Origin: Acidobacteriota bacterium
Lineage (GTDB): Bacteria > Actinomycetota > Actinomycetes > Actinomycetales > Microbacteriaceae
Assembly: GCA_019352055.1 (NCBI GenBank)
Contig: JABBOB010000001.1
Coordinates: 28,559 to 92,558, forward strand
Direction of reading: 5' to 3'
Length of the DNA stretch: 64,000 bases
Of this stretch, positions 1 through 10,397 are shown one piece after another. The position numbers and the translations under genes were made by a program. The stretch's first letter is position 1. Each line of letters opens with the position of its first letter. The notes under the pieces were generated by a model that saw only the letters and a program-made list of their open reading frames with translations, ran no database searches and was not told where the DNA came from.

Positions 1-67
1 GACCGCGACGGCGTCCACACGACGCGAGCGGCCCGGACGACGAAGTCTGGAAGGACGAGTTCCGACG

Positions 68-1639
<1,572 letters not shown>

Positions 1640-1719
1640 GCCGTATCCCGATCGGGGCCGTAGCGCGATGCACCGTCTCGCGCTACGGCCTCACGGTCCC
1701 GTCCGAGCGAGGAGTTGTG

Positions 1720-2133
1720 ATGACCGCGTCGAAGATCGATGTGTCGCCCGCAGCGGCAGAGCTGCTGCGCAGCCTGGCCGCCAAGCACGGGCCGCTGATG
1801 TTCCACCAGTCCGGCGGATGCTGCGACGGGTCGAGCCCCATGTGCTACCCGGTCGGCATGTTCCGGACCGGCCGTTCGGACGTGCACCTCGGCGACCTCG
1901 ACATCGCGGGAACCGACCCCGTGCCCGTGTACATGTCCGCCTCCCAGTACGAGCTCTGGAAGTTCACGCACATCACCATCGACCTCGTCGATGGGCGCGG
2001 CAGCGGCTTCTCGGTGGAGGCCCCTGAGGGCAAGCGCTTCCTGATCCGATCCCGGATGCTCACCGACGCCGAGGTGACGGAGCTCGGCATCGAGCCCCGC
2101 TTCACCCTCGGCGCGCAGCCCCTCCTCCGCTGA
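1720..2133 (+). CDS. DUF779 domain-containing protein
   Basis: ATG at 1720 preceded by GGAG; MTASKIDVSPAAAELL...HQSGGCCDGSSPMCYP; DUF779 genes commonly follow aldehyde dehydrogenase genes. Confidence 0.88.
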   Translation: MTASKIDVSPAAAELLRSLAAKHGPLMFHQSGGCCDGSSPMCYPVGMFRTGRSDVHLGDLDIAGTDPVPVYMSASQYELWKFTHITIDLVDGRGSGFSVEAPEGKRFLIRSRMLTDAEVTELGIEPRFTLGAQPLLR

Positions 2134-2212
2134 CTCGCTGCGGGGGCTCTGCGCGGCTGGCGGGGTTGCGCGCGCTGCCCCATCAGCCGCGGAGCGCCCC
2201 CGGAGAGGAAAG

Positions 2213-3343
2213 TCAAGTCCGCCACCTCGGCGCACGCGGCTGGCGGCGAGGGCGCGCCTCCCGCGCTGCGCCCATGTAGTCCGCCAGGGTCACCCGGTGC
2301 CGAGGCGGTACCACCCCGACGCGGGCGAGGAGCGCGCGCATGAGTGCGAGGCTCCCCGCCTGGATCCAGCCGAACCTGGCGAGCCCGTCCAGCTGGGCCC
2401 GGATCTCGTCCTCACGCCACTTTTCGGCGACCACGGCTCGCCCAGCGCCCTGCGGGGCCATCCTGGGGTCCAGGAACTTCTGCTCGCCGTCGAACTCGGT
2501 CCCCACCCGGACGGATGGGAAGAGCCCGTCGAGGAACGCGCTGGAGCCGTCGCTCAGCACGAGGCGGTGCTGCAGGATCGGGACCTCGACGCCCAGACGG
2601 AAGAAGGTCACGAGCGTGCGGGACTCCCCCGCCGACTCGGCGCCAGGATGCGCGAACCCCACGACGTCGGACGTCCGCCGCGATGCCCTCCTCGGACCGG
2701 CCGCCTCGACCGCCTCCTCCAGGAGCACTCGGGGCACGCCGTCGGAGAGCGCACCGCTCGCTGCCATCACGCCCTCCTCGAACGGCAGCCCGCCGGCGAG
2801 GTCGACCACGGTGCGGCCGACCCCGGTGGCGAAGAGGTCGCCGAACCGCACGACGTCCTCCGCCGAGATCAGGAACCGGTGCATGGTCTGGCCGACCCGG
2901 TGACGCTGGTCCTCGTCCTCGGTGGTCACGTGCAGGGTGTGGAGGCGCGTCCGCATGACCGGGAGCCCGTGCAGCACTGCGGCGGAGACGTGGGAGAACA
3001 CCATCGCGCTGGGCGAGACGGCCGCGAGCGCCCGCATCCGGACGATGTGCTGATCCTCGGGCGTCATCGCCTCGAAGGCGACCCGGTCGACGTAGGCCCG
3101 AGGCTGAAGGCGGAGCAGCAGCCCGCGCGCGACGTCGCGGCTGATCGCCCGCCGTTCGGCACCCGAGTGCGAGTTCCGGACGACGATGAGCTCGATCAGC
3201 CAGGGCCCGACCGCGGCCAGAAGCGGTTCCACGCCGCGATGCTGACGCGACCCGAGCGCCTCCGCACGACGCTGCCCTGTGGAGGACCGGATCTCAGGCC
3301 GTGCTGACCGGCGAGATGACTCACTTGGGGCTGCCCGCGCCAC
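2213..3343 (-). CDS. Hypothetical protein, AbiEi-antitoxin-like N-terminus / DUF559-like C-terminus
   Basis: 376 aa; pattern ISRDVARGLLLRLQPRAYVD...HVSAAVLHGLPV...EFDGEQKFLDPRM...KWREDEIRAQL typical of actinobacterial AbiEi/DUF559-like proteins. Confidence 0.65.
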   Translation of the reverse strand: MARAAPSESSRRSARPEIRSSTGQRRAEALGSRQHRGVEPLLAAVGPWLIELIVVRNSHSGAERRAISRDVARGLLLRLQPRAYVDRVAFEAMTPEDQHIVRMRALAAVSPSAMVFSHVSAAVLHGLPVMRTRLHTLHVTTEDEDQRHRVGQTMHRFLISAEDVVRFGDLFATGVGRTVVDLAGGLPFEEGVMAASGALSDGVPRVLLEEAVEAAGPRRASRRTSDVVGFAHPGAESAGESRTLVTFFRLGVEVPILQHRLVLSDGSSAFLDGLFPSVRVGTEFDGEQKFLDPRMAPQGAGRAVVAEKWREDEIRAQLDGLARFGWIQAGSLALMRALLARVGVVPPRHRVTLADYMGAAREARPRRQPRAPRWRT

Positions 3344-3377
3344 GCGATCAGCCGCGGGGAGCCCCCGGAGGGAAGGG

Positions 3378-4187
3378 TTAGGCGGCGGGGATGTCGGCGT
3401 AGAGGCCGCGGGCGCGGAAGGCCTTCTCGTTGATCGCGAGGCCGGTCATGCCCGGCATCTTCGCGATCGCCTCATCCATCTTCCGGACCTCCTTGAGACC
3501 CTCCTCGCCGTCGAAGAGGTACCCCATGACGAAGCGGACCTCCTCGTCGGGCTCGATGGTCGAACCCACCGGGCCCCACACCTTCGACAGCGCGAAGCGG
3601 GTGAACTTCCGGGCGAGTGTGCTCTCCTCGAGCCGCTTGACCGCCTGGGTCGTGTAGAACGCGATGTGACGGGACTCCTGCGCCGCGATGCGCACCAGCA
3701 GCGGGGCGAGCGCGGGATGCGGCTCGAGCTTCGCCAGGCGGCGGTACGCGGCGGCGGCGCCGCGCTCGTTCACGCTGCCCCAGGACATGTGGGTGGCGAC
3801 GAAGTCCTTGCCCACGATGTTGCCGTAGATCGACTGCTTGATCGGGTCGATCCGGTCGCGCCAGCCGAGCTTGATGCGGGTCGCCTTGAGCTGGTCGTAC
3901 TCGACGGTGACGCCGTGCACCTTCAGGACTGCGGCGAGCGCCTCGCCGTGCCAGTACTCCTCGCGGTTCCACATCGTCATGAACGTGGAGACCTCGCCGT
4001 CGCCGTGGGACGGGGTGACCAGCATGTCCCGGAGGTAGCAGACGGTGTGGTACTCGACGTCGCACATGTAGCGCAGGGCGCGCAGCGACGTCTCGGGCAG
4101 CGGGTTCGTCCGGAACGCGTCCAGGTCGATGTCGCCCCACGTGACGGCGGTGCTGGTCTCAGCGAAGGTGTCGATGTCGAAAGCCAT
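3378..4187 (-). CDS. Ferritin-like / acyl-ACP desaturase-like diiron protein
   Basis: 269 aa; DVEYHTVCYLRDML, REEYWHGEAL, AAQESRHIAFYTTQA carboxylate/His motifs. Confidence 0.7.
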   Translation of the reverse strand: MAFDIDTFAETSTAVTWGDIDLDAFRTNPLPETSLRALRYMCDVEYHTVCYLRDMLVTPSHGDGEVSTFMTMWNREEYWHGEALAAVLKVHGVTVEYDQLKATRIKLGWRDRIDPIKQSIYGNIVGKDFVATHMSWGSVNERGAAAAYRRLAKLEPHPALAPLLVRIAAQESRHIAFYTTQAVKRLEESTLARKFTRFALSKVWGPVGSTIEPDEEVRFVMGYLFDGEEGLKEVRKMDEAIAKMPGMTGLAINEKAFRARGLYADIPAA

Positions 4188-4196
4188 GGTGTGCGC

Positions 4197-5042
4197 TCAG
4201 CGCGCCGCTTCCTTCCGGGTGGGGATCCTCGCTGCGCGCCGGGTGAGCGCGCCGCGGAGCGGGATTCGGGTCGGGCGCCTGCCCGGTTTGCGGACCGTGC
4301 GGCGGACGATGTTCAGCCCGGCGAGACCGGGGAGGGTATCGATGCGGGCGTCGATCGCGGCGGCCCAGGAGCGGTCGGGGCCGAACAGCGTCTGCAGCGC
4401 CCGAGCGGTCGCGTCGGCGGGCTCCTTGTCGGCGCCGATCGGCCAGGTCCGCATCGCGAGCCGACGGCGGGCGAGCGCCTGCGCCGCTCGGGAGTGGGAG
4501 AGCGCGTCGGTCGCGGACTCGGCGAAGAACCGTCCTTGACGGGCGATGCCCTCCCGGATCCGGGCCAGGTCGGCCGCGACGGACGCCGGCGCGAGGTGCT
4601 GGGCGCGCTCGAGCATCGCGTCGACGATCCAGCCGTCGACGAGGCGCTCCGTCATCTGCACGCCGGTGAGAGCGCGGCCGTGCAGATTGGCGACGATCGC
4701 CTCGCGGAGCGGCCCGAACCGGTCGCGAAGCTTCGCGGCGACGCCGCGCCGGATCGCGGGCACGGGGCCGGCGCCGGCGATCGCCGTGAGCGCGTCGCCG
4801 AACCAGTGCAGCTCGTATGCCCAGGTGGACAGGAACGCGGTGATCCGGGCGTCCTTGTGCGTCGCCGTGACCAGCACGTGGGACAGCCAGGACCCCGTCC
4901 CCTGCGCACGGCGTTGCACGTAGCGCAGCGTCTCGGCGAGGTCGGCCGGCAGCACCGCGCCGAGGCCCGTGAGGGTCTCGCGCATCGGTCCGAACGGCTG
5001 CCGCACGTATGCGGAGACGTCGAACGGTCCAGTGGTGCTCAT
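4197..5042 (-). CDS. Ferritin-like paralogue of the neighbouring gene, degenerate metal motifs
   Basis: Internal ATG (MSTTGPFDVSAYV) at 5042; LRYVQRRAQGTGSWLSHVLVTATHKDARITAFLSTWAYELHWFGDAL resembles the adjacent 3378-4187 product. Confidence 0.55.
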   Translation of the reverse strand: MSTTGPFDVSAYVRQPFGPMRETLTGLGAVLPADLAETLRYVQRRAQGTGSWLSHVLVTATHKDARITAFLSTWAYELHWFGDALTAIAGAGPVPAIRRGVAAKLRDRFGPLREAIVANLHGRALTGVQMTERLVDGWIVDAMLERAQHLAPASVAADLARIREGIARQGRFFAESATDALSHSRAAQALARRRLAMRTWPIGADKEPADATARALQTLFGPDRSWAAAIDARIDTLPGLAGLNIVRRTVRKPGRRPTRIPLRGALTRRAARIPTRKEAAR

Positions 5043-5179
5043 CGTTCGCAGACTATCCGTTTCTTGGGATTTCCAGGGGTTGCGCCGGTCCCCCGACGTG
5101 GGTAGGACCGGCTCTCCGGTTCGAGAAGGGTGTTCGGAGCACTCGGCCGGTCCGCTCGGTGCGGGGCTAGCGTTCACGG

Positions 5180-6028
5180 GTGACCGCATTCCTCCGTCTC
5201 GGCCCCGTGGGCGCCGAGCGTCCGGCGCTCCTCGCCGGCGACCGCACCTACGACCTCACGCCGCTCACCGGCGACATCGACGCCGCCTTCCTCGCGGGCG
5301 GCGGGCTCGAGCGGGCGCGGGCCGCGCTGGCCGACGGTCGGCTCGATGAGCTGCCGGGGGCAGGCGCCCTCCGCGTCGGCGCGCCGGTGGCCAGGCCGGG
5401 GGCGGTGCTGTGCATCGGGCAGAACTACGCGGCCCACGCAGCGGAGTCCGGCAGCCTGCCTCCGGAGCACCCGATCCTGTTCTTCAAGCACCCGAACACG
5501 ATCGTCGGCCCGAACGACGAGATCGTGCGCCCCGAGGACGCGCGGACGCTCGACTGGGAGGCGGAGCTGGGTGTTGTGATCGGCACGGCCGCGTGGCAGG
5601 TGACCGCGGCGGAGGCGCTCGCGCACGTGGCCGGATACCTGGTCGGCAACGACGTCTCGGAGCGCACCTGGCAGCGCTCGGAGTCCGGCGGCCAGTGGTC
5701 GAAGGGGAAGACCGCCCCCACGTTCTGCCCCCTCGGCCCGTGGCTGGTCCCGGGCGACGAGGTCGACCCGACGTCGCTGCGCATCTGGTCGGCGATATCC
5801 GGCGCCCCGCGGCAGGACTCCTCCACCGCCGACATGGTGTTCTCGGTCGCGTCCCTGATCGCCGACCTGTCGCGGTACGTGCGGCTGGAGCCCGGGGACG
5901 TGCTCCTGACGGGGACCCCGGAGGGCGTCGCCATGTCGGGGCGGTACCCCTACCTGGTCGACGGCGACGTGGTCGAGATCGGCATCGACGGGCTCGGGAC
6001 CCAGCGCAGCACTGTCGTCAGCGCCTGA
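5180..6028 (+). CDS. Fumarylacetoacetate hydrolase family protein
   Basis: 282 aa; LCIGQNYAAHAAESG, ILFFKHPNTIVGPNDEI, DWEAELGVVIG, GDVLLTGTPEGVAM. Confidence 0.92.
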   Translation: MTAFLRLGPVGAERPALLAGDRTYDLTPLTGDIDAAFLAGGGLERARAALADGRLDELPGAGALRVGAPVARPGAVLCIGQNYAAHAAESGSLPPEHPILFFKHPNTIVGPNDEIVRPEDARTLDWEAELGVVIGTAAWQVTAAEALAHVAGYLVGNDVSERTWQRSESGGQWSKGKTAPTFCPLGPWLVPGDEVDPTSLRIWSAISGAPRQDSSTADMVFSVASLIADLSRYVRLEPGDVLLTGTPEGVAMSGRYPYLVDGDVVEIGIDGLGTQRSTVVSA

Positions 6029-6137
6029 GGGGGAGGAGCCCGCCGCCGGCGAGAGGCTGGAGGGCGACCGCGAGCCGAGCACGGTGTCGAGTGCGCGGTC
6101 GGAGCGACCGTCCGCGGTTGCGGGCTACCGTCCATGG

Positions 6138-6999
6138 ATGGACGGTGCGCTGCACGAGGGCGAGCTCCCCGCCGACCCGACCGTCGTGACGGCGCTCCTC
6201 GTGGAGCAGGCGCCGCACCTCGCGGACCTGCCGGTCCGACCGGTCCGGGCCGTCGGCACCGTGAACCGGGTCTTCCGGCTCGGCGACCGCCTGGCGGTGC
6301 GCCTCCCTCGGCTCGTCGCCGGCGGCCGGGACGCGATGCGTGAATCGGCGGTCGTGCCGCTCGTCGCAGGGGCGCTGCCCGTGCTCGTGCCGGAGCCGGT
6401 ACTCCTGGGTTCGCCGAGCCCGGGACTGTTCGCGACAGCGTGGTCGGTCGTGCGCTGGATCGAGGGCGCTCCGGCCCGGGCGGGGTCGATCCAGGTCGAC
6501 CAGATCGCCGACGTCGTCGCTGCGCTGCGCGCCCTGGGTCCGGCGGACCTTGCTGCCGGCGGGTCGAGCACCGGCCGACGTCGCCGACCCGGACGTCCGC
6601 GCCTCGATCACGGCGCTGGACGGGTTCGATCACGAGTCGGTCACCGCGGCCTGGGAGCGTGCACTGCGTGCGCCGCGCTGGGACGGCGTCCGGGTCGCCG
6701 TGCACGCCGACCTGCTGCCGCCGAACCTCCTCGTGCGGGACGGCCGGCTGGCGGGGGTGCTCGACTGGGGCGGCGCGGGCGACCCCGCGAACGACCTCGT
6801 CCCCGCATGGTCCTGCCTCCGCGGCGCGGACCGGGAGCGGTTCCGGGCCCGCCTCGTCCCCGACGACGGCGCCTGGGCACGGGCGCGGGGCATCGCGCTC
6901 GCACAGGCCGTCGTGGCGATCCCGTATTACGAGCGGAGCAACCCGGCATTCGCGGCTCTCTGCCGCTCGACGCTCATGGAGGTGCTCGCCGAGGGGTGA
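6138..6999 (+). pseudogene. Aminoglycoside phosphotransferase (APH) family kinase, frameshifted
   Basis: N-terminal half in the frame of ORF 6084-7292 (MDGALHEGELPADPTVV...VGTVNRVFRLGDRLAVRLPR); C-terminal half in the frame of ORF 6340-6999 (VAVHADLLPPNLLVRDGRLAGVLDWGGAGDPANDL). Deleting one T of CCTTG at 6550/6551 joins them as ADLLPAGRAPADVADPDVRASI. Confidence 0.8.
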
Positions 7000-7002
7000 C
7001 GC

Positions 7003-8436
7003 TCACGCCTGCGGCGTCCACTCGCGTCGGCGGACCTTGCCTGCGTCGTCGCGGACGGGCTCGCGGACGACCTCGAGGGTGTCGATGCGCTTCTCCGGAT
7101 CGAGGTGCCCGTTCGCCCACGCGCGCAGGTCGGCGGACTCCGCCTCTGCACAGCCGACGTCCGCGACGGCGTGGATACGCTGCCCGAGCTCCGCATCGGC
7201 CACGCCGACCACGACCGCGGACCGGACGACGGGATGTGCCTCCAGCACCCTCTCCACCTCGGCCGGGTACAGGCTCGTGGCCGCCCGCGTGATCCGGTCG
7301 CTGCCGCGGTCCGCGATGAACAGGTAGCCGTCCTCGTCGAAGCGGCCGTCGTCACCCAGGGTGTCCCACTCCCCCGGCGCGGGAGTCGCCGCACCGCGGT
7401 AGCGGTAGGAGGGGCCCGAGGCCCGCCGCAGCTGGATCCGGCCGACGGTCCCGGCGGGCAGCGGTTCGCCGTCCGGGCCGACGACGCGTGCCTCCGTGCC
7501 GCTCGCCGGTGCACCGACGCTCCCCGGGTGCGCGAGCCATTGGTCGCCGCGGATCACGAAGAGGCCGTTCGACTCGGTGCCCGCGTAGACCTCGGTGAGC
7601 CGCTCGGGACCGAGCAGCTCGAGCCACCGCCGCTTCAGCGCGGGGTCCACGGTCGCCCCCGTGTGGACCACCTGCTCGAGCGACGAGAGATCGGCACGAG
7701 CGACGGTCGCTGCCGGCAGGCGGAGGATCCGGTGCAGCATCGTCGGTACCAGCAGCACCCAGGTGATGCGGTGCCGGGCGATCGCGGTCAGTACCGCCGC
7801 CGGATCGAACCGGGGCAGCAGCACGAGCTCGTGCCCGGTCGTCAGCCCCCGGAAGGCGTACGTGAACGGCGCGGAGTGCGTGATCGGCGCGACGACGAGA
7901 TGCCGGGCGGCGAGCGGGAGGAACGGCGCCGCCTGCCGGTCGGGGTCCACGCGCGCCGGGGCCGTCGCGAGCACGAGCTTCGGCCTGCCGGTGCTGCCCG
8001 AGGAGGTCGGCGCCTTCCAGCTCGGCGCCGCGAGCGACGGCAGCGGGCCGTCGTCGATCCCGCCCGTCGGCGGATCGAGCGGGAGCGTCCGCGAGTCCGG
8101 GAACTCGCCCGCCAGCGCCCCAAGCACGACGCGAGGGTCGGCGAGGTCGACGACCGCGCGCTGCTCGGCCGCCGGGAGACGCGGGTTCAGCGGCTGCGGC
8201 GTCCCTCCGGCACGATGGATCGCGCAGACCGCGACGACGAACGCGGCGGTGTTCCCGCCCCGGACGGTGACCAGATCCCCCTCCTGGACGCCGTGCGCCT
8301 GGAGCACACGAGCGAGCCGCCGGGAGCGCGAGCCGAGCTCCGCGCGGGTGAGCGCTTCCGAGGCGTCCCTGACCGCCGGCGCATCCGGACTCCGCGCGGC
8401 GAGGAGGTCGAGCGCCTCCCCGATGGTGACCTCCAT
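7003..8436 (-). CDS. AMP-dependent synthetase/ligase (acyl-CoA synthetase-like)
   Basis: 477 aa; TSSGSTGRPK, YAGTESNG, LGDDGRFDEDGYLFIADRGSDRI, DDAGKVRRREW (A10-like Lys). Confidence 0.88.
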   Translation of the reverse strand: MEVTIGEALDLLAARSPDAPAVRDASEALTRAELGSRSRRLARVLQAHGVQEGDLVTVRGGNTAAFVVAVCAIHRAGGTPQPLNPRLPAAEQRAVVDLADPRVVLGALAGEFPDSRTLPLDPPTGGIDDGPLPSLAAPSWKAPTSSGSTGRPKLVLATAPARVDPDRQAAPFLPLAARHLVVAPITHSAPFTYAFRGLTTGHELVLLPRFDPAAVLTAIARHRITWVLLVPTMLHRILRLPAATVARADLSSLEQVVHTGATVDPALKRRWLELLGPERLTEVYAGTESNGLFVIRGDQWLAHPGSVGAPASGTEARVVGPDGEPLPAGTVGRIQLRRASGPSYRYRGAATPAPGEWDTLGDDGRFDEDGYLFIADRGSDRITRAATSLYPAEVERVLEAHPVVRSAVVVGVADAELGQRIHAVADVGCAEAESADLRAWANGHLDPEKRIDTLEVVREPVRDDAGKVRRREWTPQA

Positions 8437-8457
8437 CGCGCTACCAGGCCGGGGTGC

Positions 8458-9564
8458 TCATGCGCGAGCGTCGAGCACGCGGCGGTACAGCGCCTGGTGC
8501 GCCTCCGCCGCAGCGTCCCAGCTGTAGGACGCGGCCAGCGCACGACCGAGCTCGGGCGCCGGCCCCTCTCCCGCGATCGCGCGATCGACCGCGTCGGCGA
8601 GCCGCCGGGCGGCGGAGGCGTCGTCCGGCACCCGCTCGACGGCCCGGCCGAACACCTCCCGGATCACCGGCAGGTCCCGCGCGACGACCGGGACGCCGGC
8701 TGCGAGCGCCTCCATCGCCGACAGCCCGAACCCCTCCTTCGTCGACAGGAACGGCACGGCCCGCGCGGCGGCGACGAGGGACGGCAGCGTGGCGTGGTCG
8801 ACGGGGCCGAGCACGTCGACGGGCACCTGGAGGGCGTCGCGCCGGGCGTCGAAGCGACGGCGGTACCCGGCGTAGTCGAAGAGCGTCTCCCCGCCCGCCA
8901 CGACCAGCCGGAGTTCGGGATGGCGCCGCCGCGCGAGCGCATAGCCCTCGAGCGCGTCGATCGTGCCCTTGCGGGGCTCGATGCCGCCGACGACCAGCAG
9001 GTACTCGCCGAACCGGTCCCGCCAGGCCGCTCGGTCGCGGTCGGCGGCGGGCCCGGACGCCGCATCGAAGCGAGCCGCGTCGACCCCGTTCGGGATCACG
9101 GTCGGCACCCGGCCCCAGCCCGCCTCGACCTCCGCGGCGACGGCGCGGGAGACGGTGACGAGCACCAGCGGCCGCACGATCGCCCGGTCGTGGCAGGCGA
9201 CGAGCTCCGGCGTCGTGAACTGGTCGAGGTGGTGGACGGTCCGGATGCAGGTGGGCACCGCGTTCGCGGTGATGCAGTCCTCCGCGTGGACCACGTCGGA
9301 GCCCGACGGGTCGAACGCCTCGGCGAGCGTGCGGATCGAGCGCTGGATCCGCGGCCCGACGCCCTCCCCTTCCCGCGCGGCGAACGGGACGACCTCGACC
9401 CGCACCGCGGGATCGACCGGGCGGAAGAACGCCCCGTCGCCGCCCCGGCCGAGGGTCCACACCACGACGTCCTCACCCCGGGCGGCGAGCGCCTCCGCGA
9501 GCGCGAGGGTGTGCACGACGCCGCCGCGCGGCTTCGTCGAGTAGGTGAGCAGCGCGATCCTCAT
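8458..9564 (-). CDS. Glycosyltransferase family 4, MSMEG_0565-like
   Basis: ATG at 9564 (MRIALLTYSTKPRGGVVHTLALAEAL), LLVVGGIEPRKGTIDALEGYALAR, LSTKEGFGLSAMEALAAGVPVVARDLPVIREVFG; overlaps upstream stop (ATGA); cluster context. Confidence 0.87.
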   Translation of the reverse strand: MRIALLTYSTKPRGGVVHTLALAEALAARGEDVVVWTLGRGGDGAFFRPVDPAVRVEVVPFAAREGEGVGPRIQRSIRTLAEAFDPSGSDVVHAEDCITANAVPTCIRTVHHLDQFTTPELVACHDRAIVRPLVLVTVSRAVAAEVEAGWGRVPTVIPNGVDAARFDAASGPAADRDRAAWRDRFGEYLLVVGGIEPRKGTIDALEGYALARRRHPELRLVVAGGETLFDYAGYRRRFDARRDALQVPVDVLGPVDHATLPSLVAAARAVPFLSTKEGFGLSAMEALAAGVPVVARDLPVIREVFGRAVERVPDDASAARRLADAVDRAIAGEGPAPELGRALAASYSWDAAAEAHQALYRRVLDARA

Positions 9565-10397
9565 CCGTGCCGTCCGTAGGCGTCGGGCACGCGCTCGGCG
9601 AGGTGGTGCAGGCGTCGCCGGGCCCGAGCGATCTCGAGCGCGACGTCGACGGTCGCGGTGGCGACGCCGCCCTTCACACCCGTGCGGGCCAGCACGTCGC
9701 CACCGGGGCCGACGACCTTCGCCTGGCCGAGGAACCGGAGGCGTCCCTGCACCCCCGTCTGGTTCGAGGAGACGAGCACGACCTGGTTCTCCGCTGCGCG
9801 TGCGAGGTCGTAGAGGTCGAACAGCCGGGACTGCCGGTCCTGCGGGAGGTGCGCAGCCCGCTCCGTCGTAGAGGCCGGCCAGGCGCCGAGGCAGGCGAGG
9901 ATCGTGGCGCCGTCGTCCGCGAGCGCGCGTGCCGCCTCCGGGAACGTCTTGTCGTAGGAGGTGAGCATGCCGAGCCGGCCCACCGGGGTGTCGAACGCCG
10001 CGAACCGGTCGCCCGCGGCGTAGACGCGGGACTCGTTGAGCGGCCGATGCACCTTGCGGTGCACGCCCCACACCCGGTCCGCCGAGCAGCAGACGGCGGT
10101 GTTCCAGCGACGCGCGGGGTCGCCGGGCACCGACTCCGCCAGCCCGATGCAGACCACCATCGTGCCGGCGGCGCGGCGGATGCGGTCGAGCTCGGGCCCG
10201 TCGAGCTTCAGCGGCTCGGGCAGGTCCGCCGAGTCGGGGTCGCCGAGGTCCGAGAGGTACCCCCCGAGGGTGGCGTCGGGCAGCACCACGAGGTCGGCAC
10301 CCGCACCGCGCGCGTCGTCGAGGATGCCCTCCACCTTCGGAAGGGCCCGCGCGACGTCGCGGCCGAAGTGCGCCGCGACCGCCGCGAGCACCGCCAT
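9561..10397 (-). CDS. Nitrilase-superfamily (carbon-nitrogen hydrolase fold) protein with substituted catalytic residues
   Basis: 279 codons; aligns through most of its length with the 11942-12826 product; LPDATLGGY (Glu to Asp), GVHRKVHRPLNES (Lys kept), GMLTSYDKTFPE (Cys to Ser). Confidence 0.88.
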   Translation of the reverse strand: MAVLAAVAAHFGRDVARALPKVEGILDDARGAGADLVVLPDATLGGYLSDLGDPDSADLPEPLKLDGPELDRIRRAAGTMVVCIGLAESVPGDPARRWNTAVCCSADRVWGVHRKVHRPLNESRVYAAGDRFAAFDTPVGRLGMLTSYDKTFPEAARALADDGATILACLGAWPASTTERAAHLPQDRQSRLFDLYDLARAAENQVVLVSSNQTGVQGRLRFLGQAKVVGPGGDVLARTGVKGGVATATVDVALEIARARRRLHHLAERVPDAYGRHG

